This document shows positions 45,201 through 55,125 of a DNA stretch of 64,000 nucleotides, piece by piece. Source of the DNA: Haemonchus contortus (lineage: Eukaryota; Nematoda; Chromadorea; Rhabditida; Trichostrongylidae); the NCBI GenBank assembly GCA_000469685.2, contig LS997565.1, positions 21,869,740-21,933,739 on the forward strand, written 5' to 3'. Within the stretch, counting starts at the first letter, position 1, and the number at the start of each line of letters is the position of its first letter. The position numbers and the translations under genes were made by a program. The notes beneath the pieces were generated by a model, which saw only the letters and a list, made by a program, of their open reading frames with translations, was not told where the DNA came from and made no database searches.

Positions 45201-47583
45201 TGAATAAACAAAAGAATTGATCGTTTTCAAATGGCTGGTCCGATTCGATCCCGGAGATCCCCATGATTTAGAGATCAGAATAGTGTAGGGGAATGTAACG
45301 ATGAGATTATGCTTTTTTTCTCTTAAGTATGCTCTGCAAAAATTATCTGCATTAAAGCTGTTCTATAGATATCTGTGAAATTTGTCTATTCCATAAATAT
45401 CTATAAAATTTATCTATTGAACAAAAATGTAAGGATACCAAGATTGTGCACCATCGACTAGCCTGAAATACGCTACCCCCTCCCCAGGAGTAGCCGGTGA
45501 TGGGAAATACGCCAAACTTACGGCAGAAGATTTGCAGCTTGTCCAGGTGAGTCCCAGATGAACTTTTTGTTCTGTTGTCCCTCATTCGTCAGCATCTTTT
45601 CAGGAGCTATTCAGAGCCAACGAGCCACTTAAAGCTCCACTTGATTTTCAATTCAAAGATGAGCTGACATTGATGGACATTGTGAAAATCATCGAAGCAG
45701 CACTGAAAAGGATAGTGTGTATGGCCAGAGATCTAACTGCATTCCAAGCCTTAGATATTGAGGACAAAAAGAATATCATGAAAGGTCCTCAATCAAAACC
45801 TTTTTATGGTAAATAATGATCGTCTGTGATGGGTTTCAGGAAGCTGCAGCGAGTTGCTCATCCTTAGAGGAGTAATGGCATTTGACCCCACGAAGAATAC
45901 ATGGAATCACAACTTTTCAACAGTTAGTTCACGTTCTGGCTTCACAACTTGAATTTCTTTTCCGACCCGTACTACTGATCGTCTGCCTCTGAACTTCTAT
46001 AGCTAGATCTAAACGTCTTTGTAAGCATTCATGTTCAGTATGATTGGCATAACTTCTTCAAACAAAAGCTTGAGGGGTAAGTGCCTTTTACCCACCCAGG
46101 CGAGTCTGGTACCAATTACCCGACCTCGGAGGGACGGAATGATTGGTTGGCCTGAGCGGGTATCGATTCGGGATTGAAACCAGTGATCATGCCTGTGTGG
46201 TAGTGCCTTTACTTCTGTTTCGGCCGTGTTCATAACAATAGGCTTATAACAGACTTGCCAAGCTCGGCATTGATAAATCCTACTCGAAAATGCCATGCAT
46301 ACAACTATTTTTGAGCTGGCTTAGGCATCACACGTTTCTTACTCGACGAGAGACAAATGTTGTTCGAGTTTCCCTGCGGGGCAGGTCCTGGTCACTCACG
46401 TGTGGTTAAGGCACCACTTGCCAAAACTCTCCGGCTTGCACTCTGCGTTAGTCTCCGTTATATATCTATTGAAATACTGATGGAAAAGCTTCACACTCGG
46501 TCTTCTTGGAATCTTGAAATGCTAGACAGCGTTATTCTCAATGGTACAGTTTTGTTATAATAGAACTGCATTTTAAAGTCGGCGCTTCGAACAACTCGTC
46601 GTCCTCAAACACCTAAGTTGTTCGGAGCTCCTTGTCTATACTTACCCTACCAAGCACCCAAACGCGCTAGACCAGTTGCAACGACTCCCAGAAACTCCTG
46701 GGCGGTCTGAACTACTTCCAGGTCCTTGAGGACGGTGAATTTTGGAAATGCCGACCTTGTAGAGCGGTCCTATCACTGTTAACCTGGACGGCAAAGCAGA
46801 GTGGAGAACTGTAGCAATAGCATTTTTCAACAGACCTTTTCAACTTTGATATGGGAAGTATTCCTGAAATCTGACTACAATTCTTCTACCCAACGTCAGC
46901 TACTGAGAGTTTTTCGATACTCTCGTTCCTTTATACCAAACCATTCTTCCCATACAGCCATGCTTTTGCTTACATTGAAACTCTGAACATTATTCACCAT
47001 TTAGGGTTTCAAGGGAATGGAAGTCAAACTGGATTTGCTGAAATTGGTCACCGAATCACAACATTACGAGGAGCACAAGAAGTGAGTGATGCATTTACAA
47101 CTCCTAAGCTCTTATACAAATCAAGGGACGGTACTCCTCTATCTCGATAGCTCTTTTTTGGCAAACTGCCGCGAACCACCGAGGGTGAACGCAGCACTAC
47201 TGCTACTTTCTAGATTCCTCACCGAGTTCCACCAACAAATTCGAGCAAATGAGTGCGTAATGTTGCTGCTGATGGCCATTGTCATTTTTCGCCCGGACAG
47301 ACACAATCTTCGGGACACACATCGCATTCGGGATATCCAGTACATGTATTATGGAGTGCTCAGAAGGTGAGGATTGGAAAGAAGTAATCGTGGAATTAGG
47401 ATGGCAATTTACAGGGTTGTTGAATGCGAGTACACTGGTGGTGAAGCTGTGCAAATTTACGAGGCGCTTGTTCGCAAACTGGAGGAGTTGAAACATCTCA
47501 AAGAGGGCTTAGTTGAAGCTTTCTACGGATTTGACAGTCGTCAGTTGGATCCGTTAATCAAAGAGTTGTTCGATATGATTTGA
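36213..47583 (+). CDS. Nuclear hormone receptor of the DAF-12/NHR-8/NHR-48 group
   Basis: Fourteen exons join in phase into 529 codons: 36213-36308, 36885-36977, 37033-37122, 38047-38127, 38277-38344, 38400-38481, 38536-38810, 44919-45001, 45488-45546, 45604-45784, 45840-45922, 47005-47081, 47214-47366, 47415-47583. The DNA-binding domain has C31, C34, C48, C51 ([25 protein letters not shown]) and C67, C73, C83, C86 ([13 protein letters not shown]). CESCKA is the recognition-helix motif shared with DAF-12 and its relatives. A hinge cysteine cluster ([11 protein letters not shown], residues 148-158) and a Pro/Ser-rich linker follow. The ligand-binding domain (about 290-529) shows [30 protein letters not shown] and the AF-2 helix PLIKELFDM before the stop. 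It would act in the nucleus as a ligand-regulated transcription factor. The exon at 38047 uses an unusual TTAAG acceptor. An upstream exon may exist. Introns hold several transposons, including a 2.3-kb antisense LTR element. Confidence 0.9.
37690..37978 (-). mobile_element. tRNA-derived SINE (family 1), copy 2
   Basis: Same layout as the copy at 11595-11921: GAGGGATGCGCCC end, CTCCCAGACAAGTCTAG body, and on the minus strand a GGTTCGAGTCC B box near 37922. It lies in the third intron of the receptor, antisense to it. Target duplications are not clear. Confidence 0.78.
38811..39714. other. Receptor intron, no other feature
   Basis: First part of the 6.1-kb intron between the linker exons. Nothing recognised. 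Confidence 0.5.
39715..39915 (-). repeat. tRNA-like dispersed repeat (family 2)
   Basis: On the minus strand it starts near 39915 with CAGATTTGAGATCAGCGTTC, passes a tRNA-like part (GGTGCACGGTAGTTAAAG and GTACGGGCTCGAGTC), and ends near 39715 with AAGTTTTGCCCACAACT. It is homologous to 44105-44285 (first part) and 17020-17175 (last part). Confidence 0.65.
39993..40355 (-). repeat. 3' LTR (left copy) of the intronic element
   Basis: 363 bp; differs from the other LTR at about 15 positions, roughly 4%, so the insertion is not very recent. On the minus strand it contains GAGAGTATATAAGG, a TATA-box-like promoter site. Confidence 0.88.
40414..41799 (-). CDS. Integrase C-terminal fragment with a long unrecognised extension; in-frame TGA-ATG
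   Basis: The minus-strand frame is open from a TGA near 41820 down to TGA at 40633-40635; the next codon is ATG in the same frame and 73 more codons follow. The numbering starts at 41799 for convenience; no genuine start codon is evident because the N-terminal part is deleted. Residues 59-119 are a Gypsy-type integrase C-terminal domain ([32 protein letters not shown]). A basic linker follows (RGKRGRKKS), then about 250 residues I cannot assign, with [53 protein letters not shown] and [12 protein letters not shown]. After the stop the reading [20 protein letters not shown] and [20 protein letters not shown] still looks protein-like. Whether the TGA is a mutation or read through is unknown. 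Confidence 0.7.
41977..42340 (-). repeat. 5' LTR (right copy) of the intronic element
   Basis: 364 bp; as 5' LTR of a minus-strand element it would drive transcription antisense to the receptor. It keeps the TATATAAGG-type box. Confidence 0.88.
42346..44104. other. Receptor intron, no gene
   Basis: Contains the direct repeat listed next and an ATT-rich trinucleotide stretch near 43800-43835. Otherwise nothing recognised. Confidence 0.5.
42480..43075. repeat. Direct repeat of about 105 bp, two copies 489 bp apart
   Basis: The phrase beginning CCTAAAAGTTTGCAA at 42480-42588 recurs, with TTAAAAGTTTGCAA, at 42969-43075. Both continue through CCCATGGGTGGAGCTTCATT to GAATTCTGAACAT. Differences are few. 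The intervening 380 bp has no known feature. Confidence 0.8.
44105..44285 (+). repeat. tRNA-like dispersed repeat (family 2), diverged copy
   Basis: Starts TAGATTTGAGGTCAGCGTTC and runs through a segment homologous to the first half of 39715-39915. A tRNA-like GGTTAGCCAACCGG part follows. Plus orientation in the receptor intron. Confidence 0.6.
46069..46260 (-). mobile_element. tRNA-derived SINE (family 1), truncated copy 3
   Basis: The GCGAGTCTGGTACCAATT body and the GATTCGGGATTGAAACC B-box region match copy 1; the distal body is missing. It lies in the receptor intron 45923-47004, antisense to the gene. Confidence 0.72.
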
Positions 47584-48189
47584 GAGCCTTGCTTAATATG
47601 ATTCATCGGAAATAAATGGAAATTGAAAATGCCAGACAAGAAAATAAAGAATAATACGATTGAAGTTTTGTGGAATGTCAAAACGAGAGTTGTCTGCCAT
47701 GATCAAAAGTTACGGTAATTCTCTTAAACAGATCATAGAACGCCCTTCTCGCAAAAGCGTACAAGATAAGGCAAGAAAGAGACAAGATATAGGTTGAAGC
47801 AGTACTCACTAAAAAGAATGATCCTGCTCTAGTGTGCGTGAAGAGTCCCTAAAAAGAGAGCCCATAATACGTTTCCCTTGGATAACATCAGGTCTATTTT
47901 GTCCATCCGACCTCGGCGTATCCTCCTTCGTTAACCACACTCTTCCATTTACAGCTGATCTGAGAAACACACTGAACGACCACCCTTTCGAATAAAAAAG
48001 TATAAAACGTAATTCAAATCAGAATAAAGTCGTAACGCATACATTGAGAGCGTAAAGCTTATAAGTCTCTAAAATTGGAAATTCAAAGTATTTCAATCTA
48101 GTGCCGCAGCGAAGCTCACATTTTTTTTGCTATAAATTCGGACATTGTGAACCCCAAGGAAAGGCCGGCAATCTAACTTAGCCTCCCAC
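47584..48189. other. 3' flank of the receptor gene
   Basis: AATAAATGG at about 47611 and AATAAAG at about 47644 are possible poly(A) signals for the receptor mRNA. Nothing else recognised. Confidence 0.5.
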
Positions 48190-50740
48190 TAAGCAAAGAG
48201 GGGTCTCGCTTCATTGAGACGAATTCTGAGTTCGATTAATGCCCAGGCAAAAACCATGCCCATGTCGCCGGTAAAAGCGTCAAGCCCAACTGATCAGCAG
48301 AAGCAGAAACTAGGGTACACGAATATGTCTGACGTCCTCAAAAATTTGGTAATAAGGTCAAGAACTCAGCCGGGAGGGGCGCGCAGAAGCTGCGCCCGAG
48401 CTCTGCGAACAGTATGCGAGGGCTACGAGGAGTGAAGGGCATCGGCTAAGGAAGTGGTTCTGGTCGAGGTAAAGGAAATTGTCCAAAGAATCGTTACACT
48501 CAAAGCCGAATTGTTAATGGAAGGTCTTCGGAAGTGGCTGGTTAAAAGAAACAGAGAAGCTAGCAACGAAGGAAGATTACTGGACGATAATATCCGTCGA
48601 AAGCCGCCTGTTCCGAATACAAAAAGGTTGTGCTCCTTGCCGCGACGATGCGGTCAAATATGTAGAGATAAAAGAAGACTTAATCATCATAGTGGGTGAT
48701 CGTTACTATTTCATTAGCAATGAAGGAAAGGGCCTAGGGAAGTTCATGGAAGGGACGAGTGGGGGAGATGGTTTCGATCTAGGTACAGACCACGATGGAC
48801 CTATCTGCAGCATTTTCTTCGAGAATAGGAAGATTCACAATCAGAAGGGGACTACGAAATAGGTGAGAAGAGAAGGGCATTCATCTCTTCTTTCACTAAG
48901 GGTTGATTTCGCGCAGTCTCACTGTCAGCTAAACGAAACGAATACGCGTTGATATGAAGACTGTTCATCGAAATTGTAAGGGATACGAAGGTTTTCCCAG
49001 ACGAAGAGTTGGCCTCTACTAGAAGACTATTCATAGAGTTCCCCAGAAAAAGTCGGAAACAACAGCAAAGCGGAAGATCCCGTGATGGAAGCTCCATTGA
49101 GTCGAAAAAAAGGACTTCAAGCGGAGCTAGAGGAATCTGGTTTTCCATATTCTCAAGGACTAATCCAGCGGACTCGTGCATCGCTGTGGGAGTCACTTTA
49201 CTGTGCACATGAGAATGGTTTGGAAGACGTGAGGTGGATTCAGGGAAACATGAAGAAAGGGGTTCAAGAGGAACATGGAAAGCGCTTCTGGATCGACGGA
49301 GTTCAAAAAAATGTAGAACGATCAAGTGTAGCATACAAGCGCTAAAAAGAGATAAATTCCGTAGAACTAGCTCTTTACACGACTAAGAAGAATTTTTCCA
49401 AGGCTATGGTTGCAAATTCAAAGAATACGGCTATGGACGCCTTGTGCAAGTATGCCTCAGTCGAGAACTAAATATGTTCATCTTCAGGTAATTGAGCTAG
49501 TGAGAAGATTACTTCGATGCATTCCTCAACCAGGAAATCCATGATGAGAATCTTCGGAAACGAAGGCGACGTCCAGTCCTATACCGCACGCTGGGCAGAC
49601 GATGATAGCGTCAAGAAATGACATTTGGAAGAGTGACTGAATCGGACGAGAAACTAATCGAGACATTGCGGAAGCTCAAAGAGCATGCGGGGTAGCTCAT
49701 CTTCCCCGAACAGGCTGAAGGAAGAATCCTGGACGAGTGGAGAAGCATCATTTCCATCTTCAAGAATGAGGACGCAATAATTATTTTGACTACCAAGGGA
49801 AGAAATTGACGGCGAATGCCATGAAATTGCGCGAGCGGCTTGTAGACTCAAATTAAAGGAAGTCATCTTAGTCTAACGGAACAGTTCGGATTCATGCCTC
49901 AAAACCCTACAACGGATACCATCTTCATAGCTGGACAAGTGATGAAGGGGAACCGAAAAAAGCGTAAAGCTTGCTAGGGCGGCGATGGGTCAAAATGTCC
50001 CCCCCCCCACGACCTGTAAACCAGTGGGTATGACCGTTGGAGTACCCCGAAAATCGGCCCCAAGCCTGTTTCTCTTCCTACTAACACTTCATTGAAAAAG
50101 GACTCGTGGATTAACAATATTCTACGAGGATGAATCGCCATTGGGTGAAAGGGGTGATTGGGTGAAAGAGCTGACGGAGAAGGTGCTTTGACTGTCTATT
50201 ATAAAGATCAAGCTTCCTAGCTTTGAGCAATGCGCAAGAAGTACCGTTGACGACGTCGAGGAAGCCATAGAGACACGGGGTACACGGCTTAAATGCTTGG
50301 GCCCTGACCTAACAGTTGAAAGTGGTGAAAGCACGCTATAAAGCACCAAACAGCTATCTCGGATGGGCCTGCGACCGTACCAGGTCAGAAACAAGGATGT
50401 CTGAGAGGTCATGTAAGCTTCCGTCTCGCTGAGGGTGAGAGAACAACGCCTTTGATAGAACAGAAATGTTTCCTCGACAACAATGAGAGAATGTAATTGG
50501 AGCCGAAAAAAACCTCTTTTTCCCTGGTCGATATTACTGCATCACTCCAAACCTGCCGATCGTGATTGCCGTGTGGTTGCCGCTTACTTTGCTCAGTCTG
50601 CACAGAGGAAGAATCTCCATAGGAAAGTGCAGTTGGTTGACTCAGAAGAAACTCTGATAGGGATTTCTGAAGATGACTACGCCATAAATGTTAGGCTGTC
50701 AGTTCGATTGGATGTACATGGACCGTTTTTTGAATAGTTA
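48190..50740 (+). pseudogene. Heavily decayed non-LTR retrotransposon (LINE family C)
   Basis: Short in-frame pieces in the right order identify it. An N-terminal region reads RKWLVKRNREASNEGRLLDD. Endonuclease pieces follow (IIIVGD near 48690, GTDHDGP near 48790 corresponding to the SDH box). RT pieces are QFGFMPQNPTTDTIFIAGQV (about 49885), GVPRKSAPSLFLFLLTL (about 50040) and a degraded YADD region (IFYEDESPLGERGDWVKEL, about 50120-50180). There are many stops and frameshifts. It differs from families A and B in these motifs. Confidence 0.65.
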
Positions 50741-52992
50741 CTTAGGCGGGGATCGTTTCAAACTCGCACTCTAGTCGAAACCGACTTGACATCGGCGTTT
50801 GCCTCTCACCATCGTGCATTCAGGAGAGGCTGCACCCAAAAGCAACCTAATTGTTGCAAGAAGTGTTCGATAACGATGATGGTATACCTGAGCTTGTGCA
50901 TTTCTTTACTTCATGAAAAGTGAAATAAAAAAATGGAAGCGAAAGTCTAACACCAACATAATAGTTTTTTGTTTAAGACACAATAATTTGAGGAACGGAG
51001 TAAGCAGATATAAAAACAAAAAAGATTGAAGGAAAAAGTTTGAGAACGCATCACAATCACCACCAAGGCGATGAGGTTCAGTCCGAAACTTCCCATGAAG
51101 TCCCCAAAAGAAGTGCCATCTCTTTCAGGAATGACGTCTTAGCACGCTATTTTTAGTGTGAAAATCGAATTACTTTTATTTTCATAACCTACATAATCTC
51201 TCCCAACTACCTGATACCTTAATTACTACTGGTTATTGCGAAATACCAAATTAATAAGCACTATTCAATAAGCAAAGAGCAACTGAGCAATATTCATCAC
51301 CTTTAAGCCACTACTTCTCCAACCTAGACAACGAAACTTCGACAGATCATCAAGTGCCGAGTTTATCAATTATATTATATATCTGCTACTACGAGTGCTT
51401 CATCATTGTTTTCCTTTTTGCTGATGATTTACTCCATTGTTATAATACTGTGTGCTTTCTTAAATTGTCTTTCTTTTCTGAACATAAAGCTTCACCGTTA
51501 CCATCATTAATCAACGTATATATAAATACATATGTAAAAATAACAATAATGAACCCAATATGAATAACGGAAGATCAGTTAAGTGAGCGCTTCGATCAGT
51601 GAGTATCTGCGAGCGTAGATCAGCCCCGGACTGATGGTTTGCCGGAAACGAATCAATAAATTTCACATCTTGTTCCAGAGGTTAATTCTCTCACCTCTCC
51701 TTCACTTTTTCTTATTTAAAGCTTTGGATCTTCTTGGTCCAGTATTCTGCAGGTCGGCAAGGCGCAGCTTTCTACTAGTCAGCTCCTTTTTGAGTTGCTG
51801 GTTTTCCAACTCCCCAACTCTCTCTCTCTTGCCAACCCGAAGGGGACAATACCTGCGAGTACGAAGGGGCGGTGAAGACGACGGCGAAAGAGACTAACCT
51901 CTTGCGTTGTGAAAATTTTAGCATACATTTCAATCAACGAAGAACGCAGTAAAAACTACCTCTACTGCTCCCTGGCCGATCTCCACCTCTTCTTTCAATC
52001 CTACGATGCTTGGCCTCTCCGGCAAGTCAGTAAAAACGCGTCTTTGAGGCGCGCTTAGGCGCTGAAGGGCAGCGACTCTTCCACAGCCAGTCTTTCCCTC
52101 TCTTTTATCTGAAACAATAAAGTGGCATAATTATAAAATTGAGGTTCCACTATCACTAAATCTTATCAGAGCACTCTTGCACTCTTTAGGCTTTAATTCC
52201 ATCTTTTATTGCCTGGTTCACCTGCTGCTCACTTCTTCTAGCCACACCTAGCGACGGAAAGAATGATAGCCGAGTTGACGTCTTGCGATCGCAGTGATAC
52301 TTCTTATCGGAGTAACAATATTGCCTTCCAACTCCATTCCTTCGACATTACTATGACTGAATGATGGTAGACATCGTAGTTGTCTACATATCTCTCTAGT
52401 ATGAGCTCGAACTCCATCTCCGTGTAAGGAATTGCAGCTCCGCTCTGTGCAACTAACCTTTTATGGTAAGGTTGAAGCACCTATCAGAACCTATGCTACC
52501 AACTTCGCTCTATTCTTCGCCTTCCTGCTTTAAAACGCGTTCCTAGCCAACGGCCGACGACGACAACTCTGACACCCAATCTTTCTCATATTCCATTCCT
52601 AGCATTGCTCCTTTTAGATGATATGCCCAACATACAAAGAAACAAAAAAACTATAAACCTAAGACTAGTTATAAAACGGAAGGCGAAATTTCAAAACAAC
52701 ACTCGAAATGAACACAAAAATAGAAAAACAGAACAAAAATCAAAACCGTTCCTAAAACAATTGATGAATCGAGTGCACAAGAATGAAAAAAAAATCAGTG
52801 GCCCAAGCTGCAATATATATTTCCACAAAAAGCATGTCGGCCGATTAAGTAAAATAATACCCAAATCAATAAAATTAATAAACTCACAGTAGAGGTATAA
52901 AACCTAAGACCAACAATAAAAGCAGTGAGTACGCTAGAGGCTATTAAGAGAGAGCCCTAATGACAACTAGAATAGTAGTATTTACATTGAAA
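50741..52992. other. No recognised gene
   Basis: AT-rich with a polypyrimidine stretch near 51690-51830 and an A-rich stretch at 52620-52880 that reads as a Lys/Asn-rich ORF of low complexity. Bases 52993-52996 (AACC) are the left target duplication of the LTR element. Confidence 0.4.
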
Positions 52993-52996
52993 AACC

Positions 52997-53390
52997 TGTA
53001 AGCCGCGCTGTCGCTGTACCAGCGCGGCGATCATATGTTGATGTTTTCAGATGACTCATGAAGAATTTCAGGGCGGAGCGCGGAGCAAGAAGACGACAAC
53101 GAGGAATCGACGGGATACCCAACCGGCGAGCGGCTTCTATCGTCCCGCATCAGCCACGAGGGCGAAGCCCTGGCCACCAACATTATATCCCCTTGGGATG
53201 TTCTACTTTTGTACGTCTCATTATTCTTAGTCCTCATCGGTCGTATTGTTATTTCCATTGTTAGCTTGTATTATTTTCTCGTGCCTAACTTGTTACCTGT
53301 GTCGGACAGATTGTAGATAAATTCATTCTAATTGGTAGTTCCTCCACAAAAGTAGACGAAGGCACGCTCCGCTGCGCGCGCAAGCTTACT
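52997..53390 (+). repeat. 5' LTR
   Basis: 394 bp. An ORF within it (53058-53264) is matched in the other LTR only because the LTRs are copies. Confidence 0.92.
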
Positions 53391-53406
53391 GGTAGCAGCG
53401 AGTGAT
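53390..53406 (+). promoter_or_regulatory. Candidate primer-binding site
   Basis: TGGTAGCAGCGAGTGAT begins at the last base of the 5' LTR. TGG at this position is what pairs with the CCA end of a tRNA primer; I could not identify which tRNA. Confidence 0.5.
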
Positions 53407-55125
53407 TTCCCCCTCGCTGTTGGGATAAGTTAGGGGCCAGGTAGTTTTTTAGGAAACTTTGCGCGTCCGGCATGGATACGATAGGGCCCGTTCGTGTCCA
53501 GCTGCCAGCTGCGTTTTGTTTTCAGGGACTTCTTCGCCCCGAGTCGACTCTGGACAAGGAAAGAACCGCGTTGGTGGCAGCTGCCTGTTGCTCTTTTGGG
53601 AATCAACTGTAGTAGCTAAGTTTACGGCCCAGCTGCACAGGGTTTGTACAAGTCATGAAGTTACATCTGCGAGTGGGTTGAGTATGGTATTCCTTGTATT
53701 GCGAACGAACCTTTTTTAGTAAAGGATCCTACCCGCAACAGGGGTCTAAAACTGTCAGGCGCCGTAGTTCGGAGGAAGGTTATCCTGCAGGAAGGTAACG
53801 AGAGCGTAGTTATGGTGTTCGTCCCCATGTTGTTTCGAGATTGTGCGTAGTACCCTAGGGTGTGAGGTAAGCCGCGTATCGTTGTAATTGGGTAAATATG
53901 GTGGAGTAATGCATGCGAAGTGTGGTGTTCAGGGACGTTAAACTGTGTTGTTGGCGGCTTTAGGAAGTGTTAGGTAGGCCTACTAGTAGCAGTATTCAGC
54001 ATGGTTTGGCTTGGTTGAAGTGTTTCCCCGGGGAGGTGTATACTGTTTGAAAAATTGGCTTGGTTGAAGTGTTTCCCCGGGGAGGTGTATACTGTTTGAA
54101 AAATCAAAAAAAACAAAAAAAACATAACCATGGTTATTAGTTTTGTAGCAATAATGTTGTCTTTCAGCCGGGTGGTACCTTTTACACGGGTTCCACTCTG
54201 GAGGACCCGAGGGGTCCGTTTTCGAAATCATCGTGCGAGTAATCCTCGCTAGTTTAAAGGTCCCCAACTGTAGCAAGAGTCGGTTTGTCGGTCCCGTAAG
54301 TTGCAGTTAGCGAGAGCATGTGGATATCGCCTGCTGGCAATCTCTGGCGTATTGTCATCGGCGGTGCGAATCTTTGACCACATATGGTGAGTCCATCGAG
54401 TGCGCCGCGTAACTACTTTCCGATCCATTGAAGGACGTAACCACCAGAATTAGGCCACGCCGCGTCTGTTTCTTGCCTTCTGGCATAAGGTAAGTAACGG
54501 CCTCCTGAGTCATAGTCTCCTCCCGTTTTTATCGGCCATTTGCTGCCCATCTTTGGCGTTGCTACCCTTCTCTTTTATTATTCTCGTTTTCCCACTTCCG
54601 TTTCATCAAGTTTACGATAAGTCTCACCTCATAACGAGCTCCTCGTTCCTTCGGGCTCCCGGAATCATAGCCACCCGGATACTTTTCGCTAAATTGGCTA
54701 TCTCTGTTTCATACTTCTAGCAATCACTCGACTATTTTTCTCGATTACATGCATTCCTATTGAGCTTCTCACATACTTTTTTCACATACCATCTCGTTGT
54801 GTCTTACAACGACATGCTCCCAGCCTCGTCTGAGATTGTGCCCCCGATAGGGCAGCCTGGGAACAAGCTTCTTCTGAATGTTTTGATTCTTTGGTATCCT
54901 TCTCACGTTCAAACATCCTTATCGCCTCAATGAATCACATCGTGATCAAAGAAATGAATAAAAAAATTCGATGAACGCTGGGATCACGGTATCGTGCTCC
55001 TATTGGCTGGCCCCGCCCACCCTTAAACGTTCAAGAGAGATGCTCGCCTTTCAGCTTCATCAACCTCGTCTTCATTATTCGAGTCTTGCTTTCTTTCTTG
55101 ATCTTGTGTGCTTGCTTGTGGGGTC
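53407..55125. other. Long untranslated leader of the LTR element
   Basis: 1.7 kb without a recognised protein. It contains a 49-bp tandem duplication (54006-54104), and near 55050 CGCCTTTCAG, a possible splice or trans-splice acceptor 70 bases before the gag ATG. Confidence 0.6.
54006..54104. repeat. Two tandem copies of a 49-bp unit
   Basis: TTGGCTTGGTTGAAGTGTTT...GTTTGAAAAA occurs twice head to tail, essentially identical, followed by an A-rich run. It contains the palindrome CCCCGGGG in each copy. Confidence 0.88.

Noticed and set aside
52605..52892. 95-codon Lys/Asn-rich ORF
   Set aside because: Low-complexity A-rich DNA without a motif.
53058..53264. 68-codon ORF, nearly repeated at 58226-58429 (Arg-rich, RGARRRQRGIDGIPNRR)
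   Set aside because: Both lie inside the two LTRs and are alike only because LTRs are copies; no start context or family motif.
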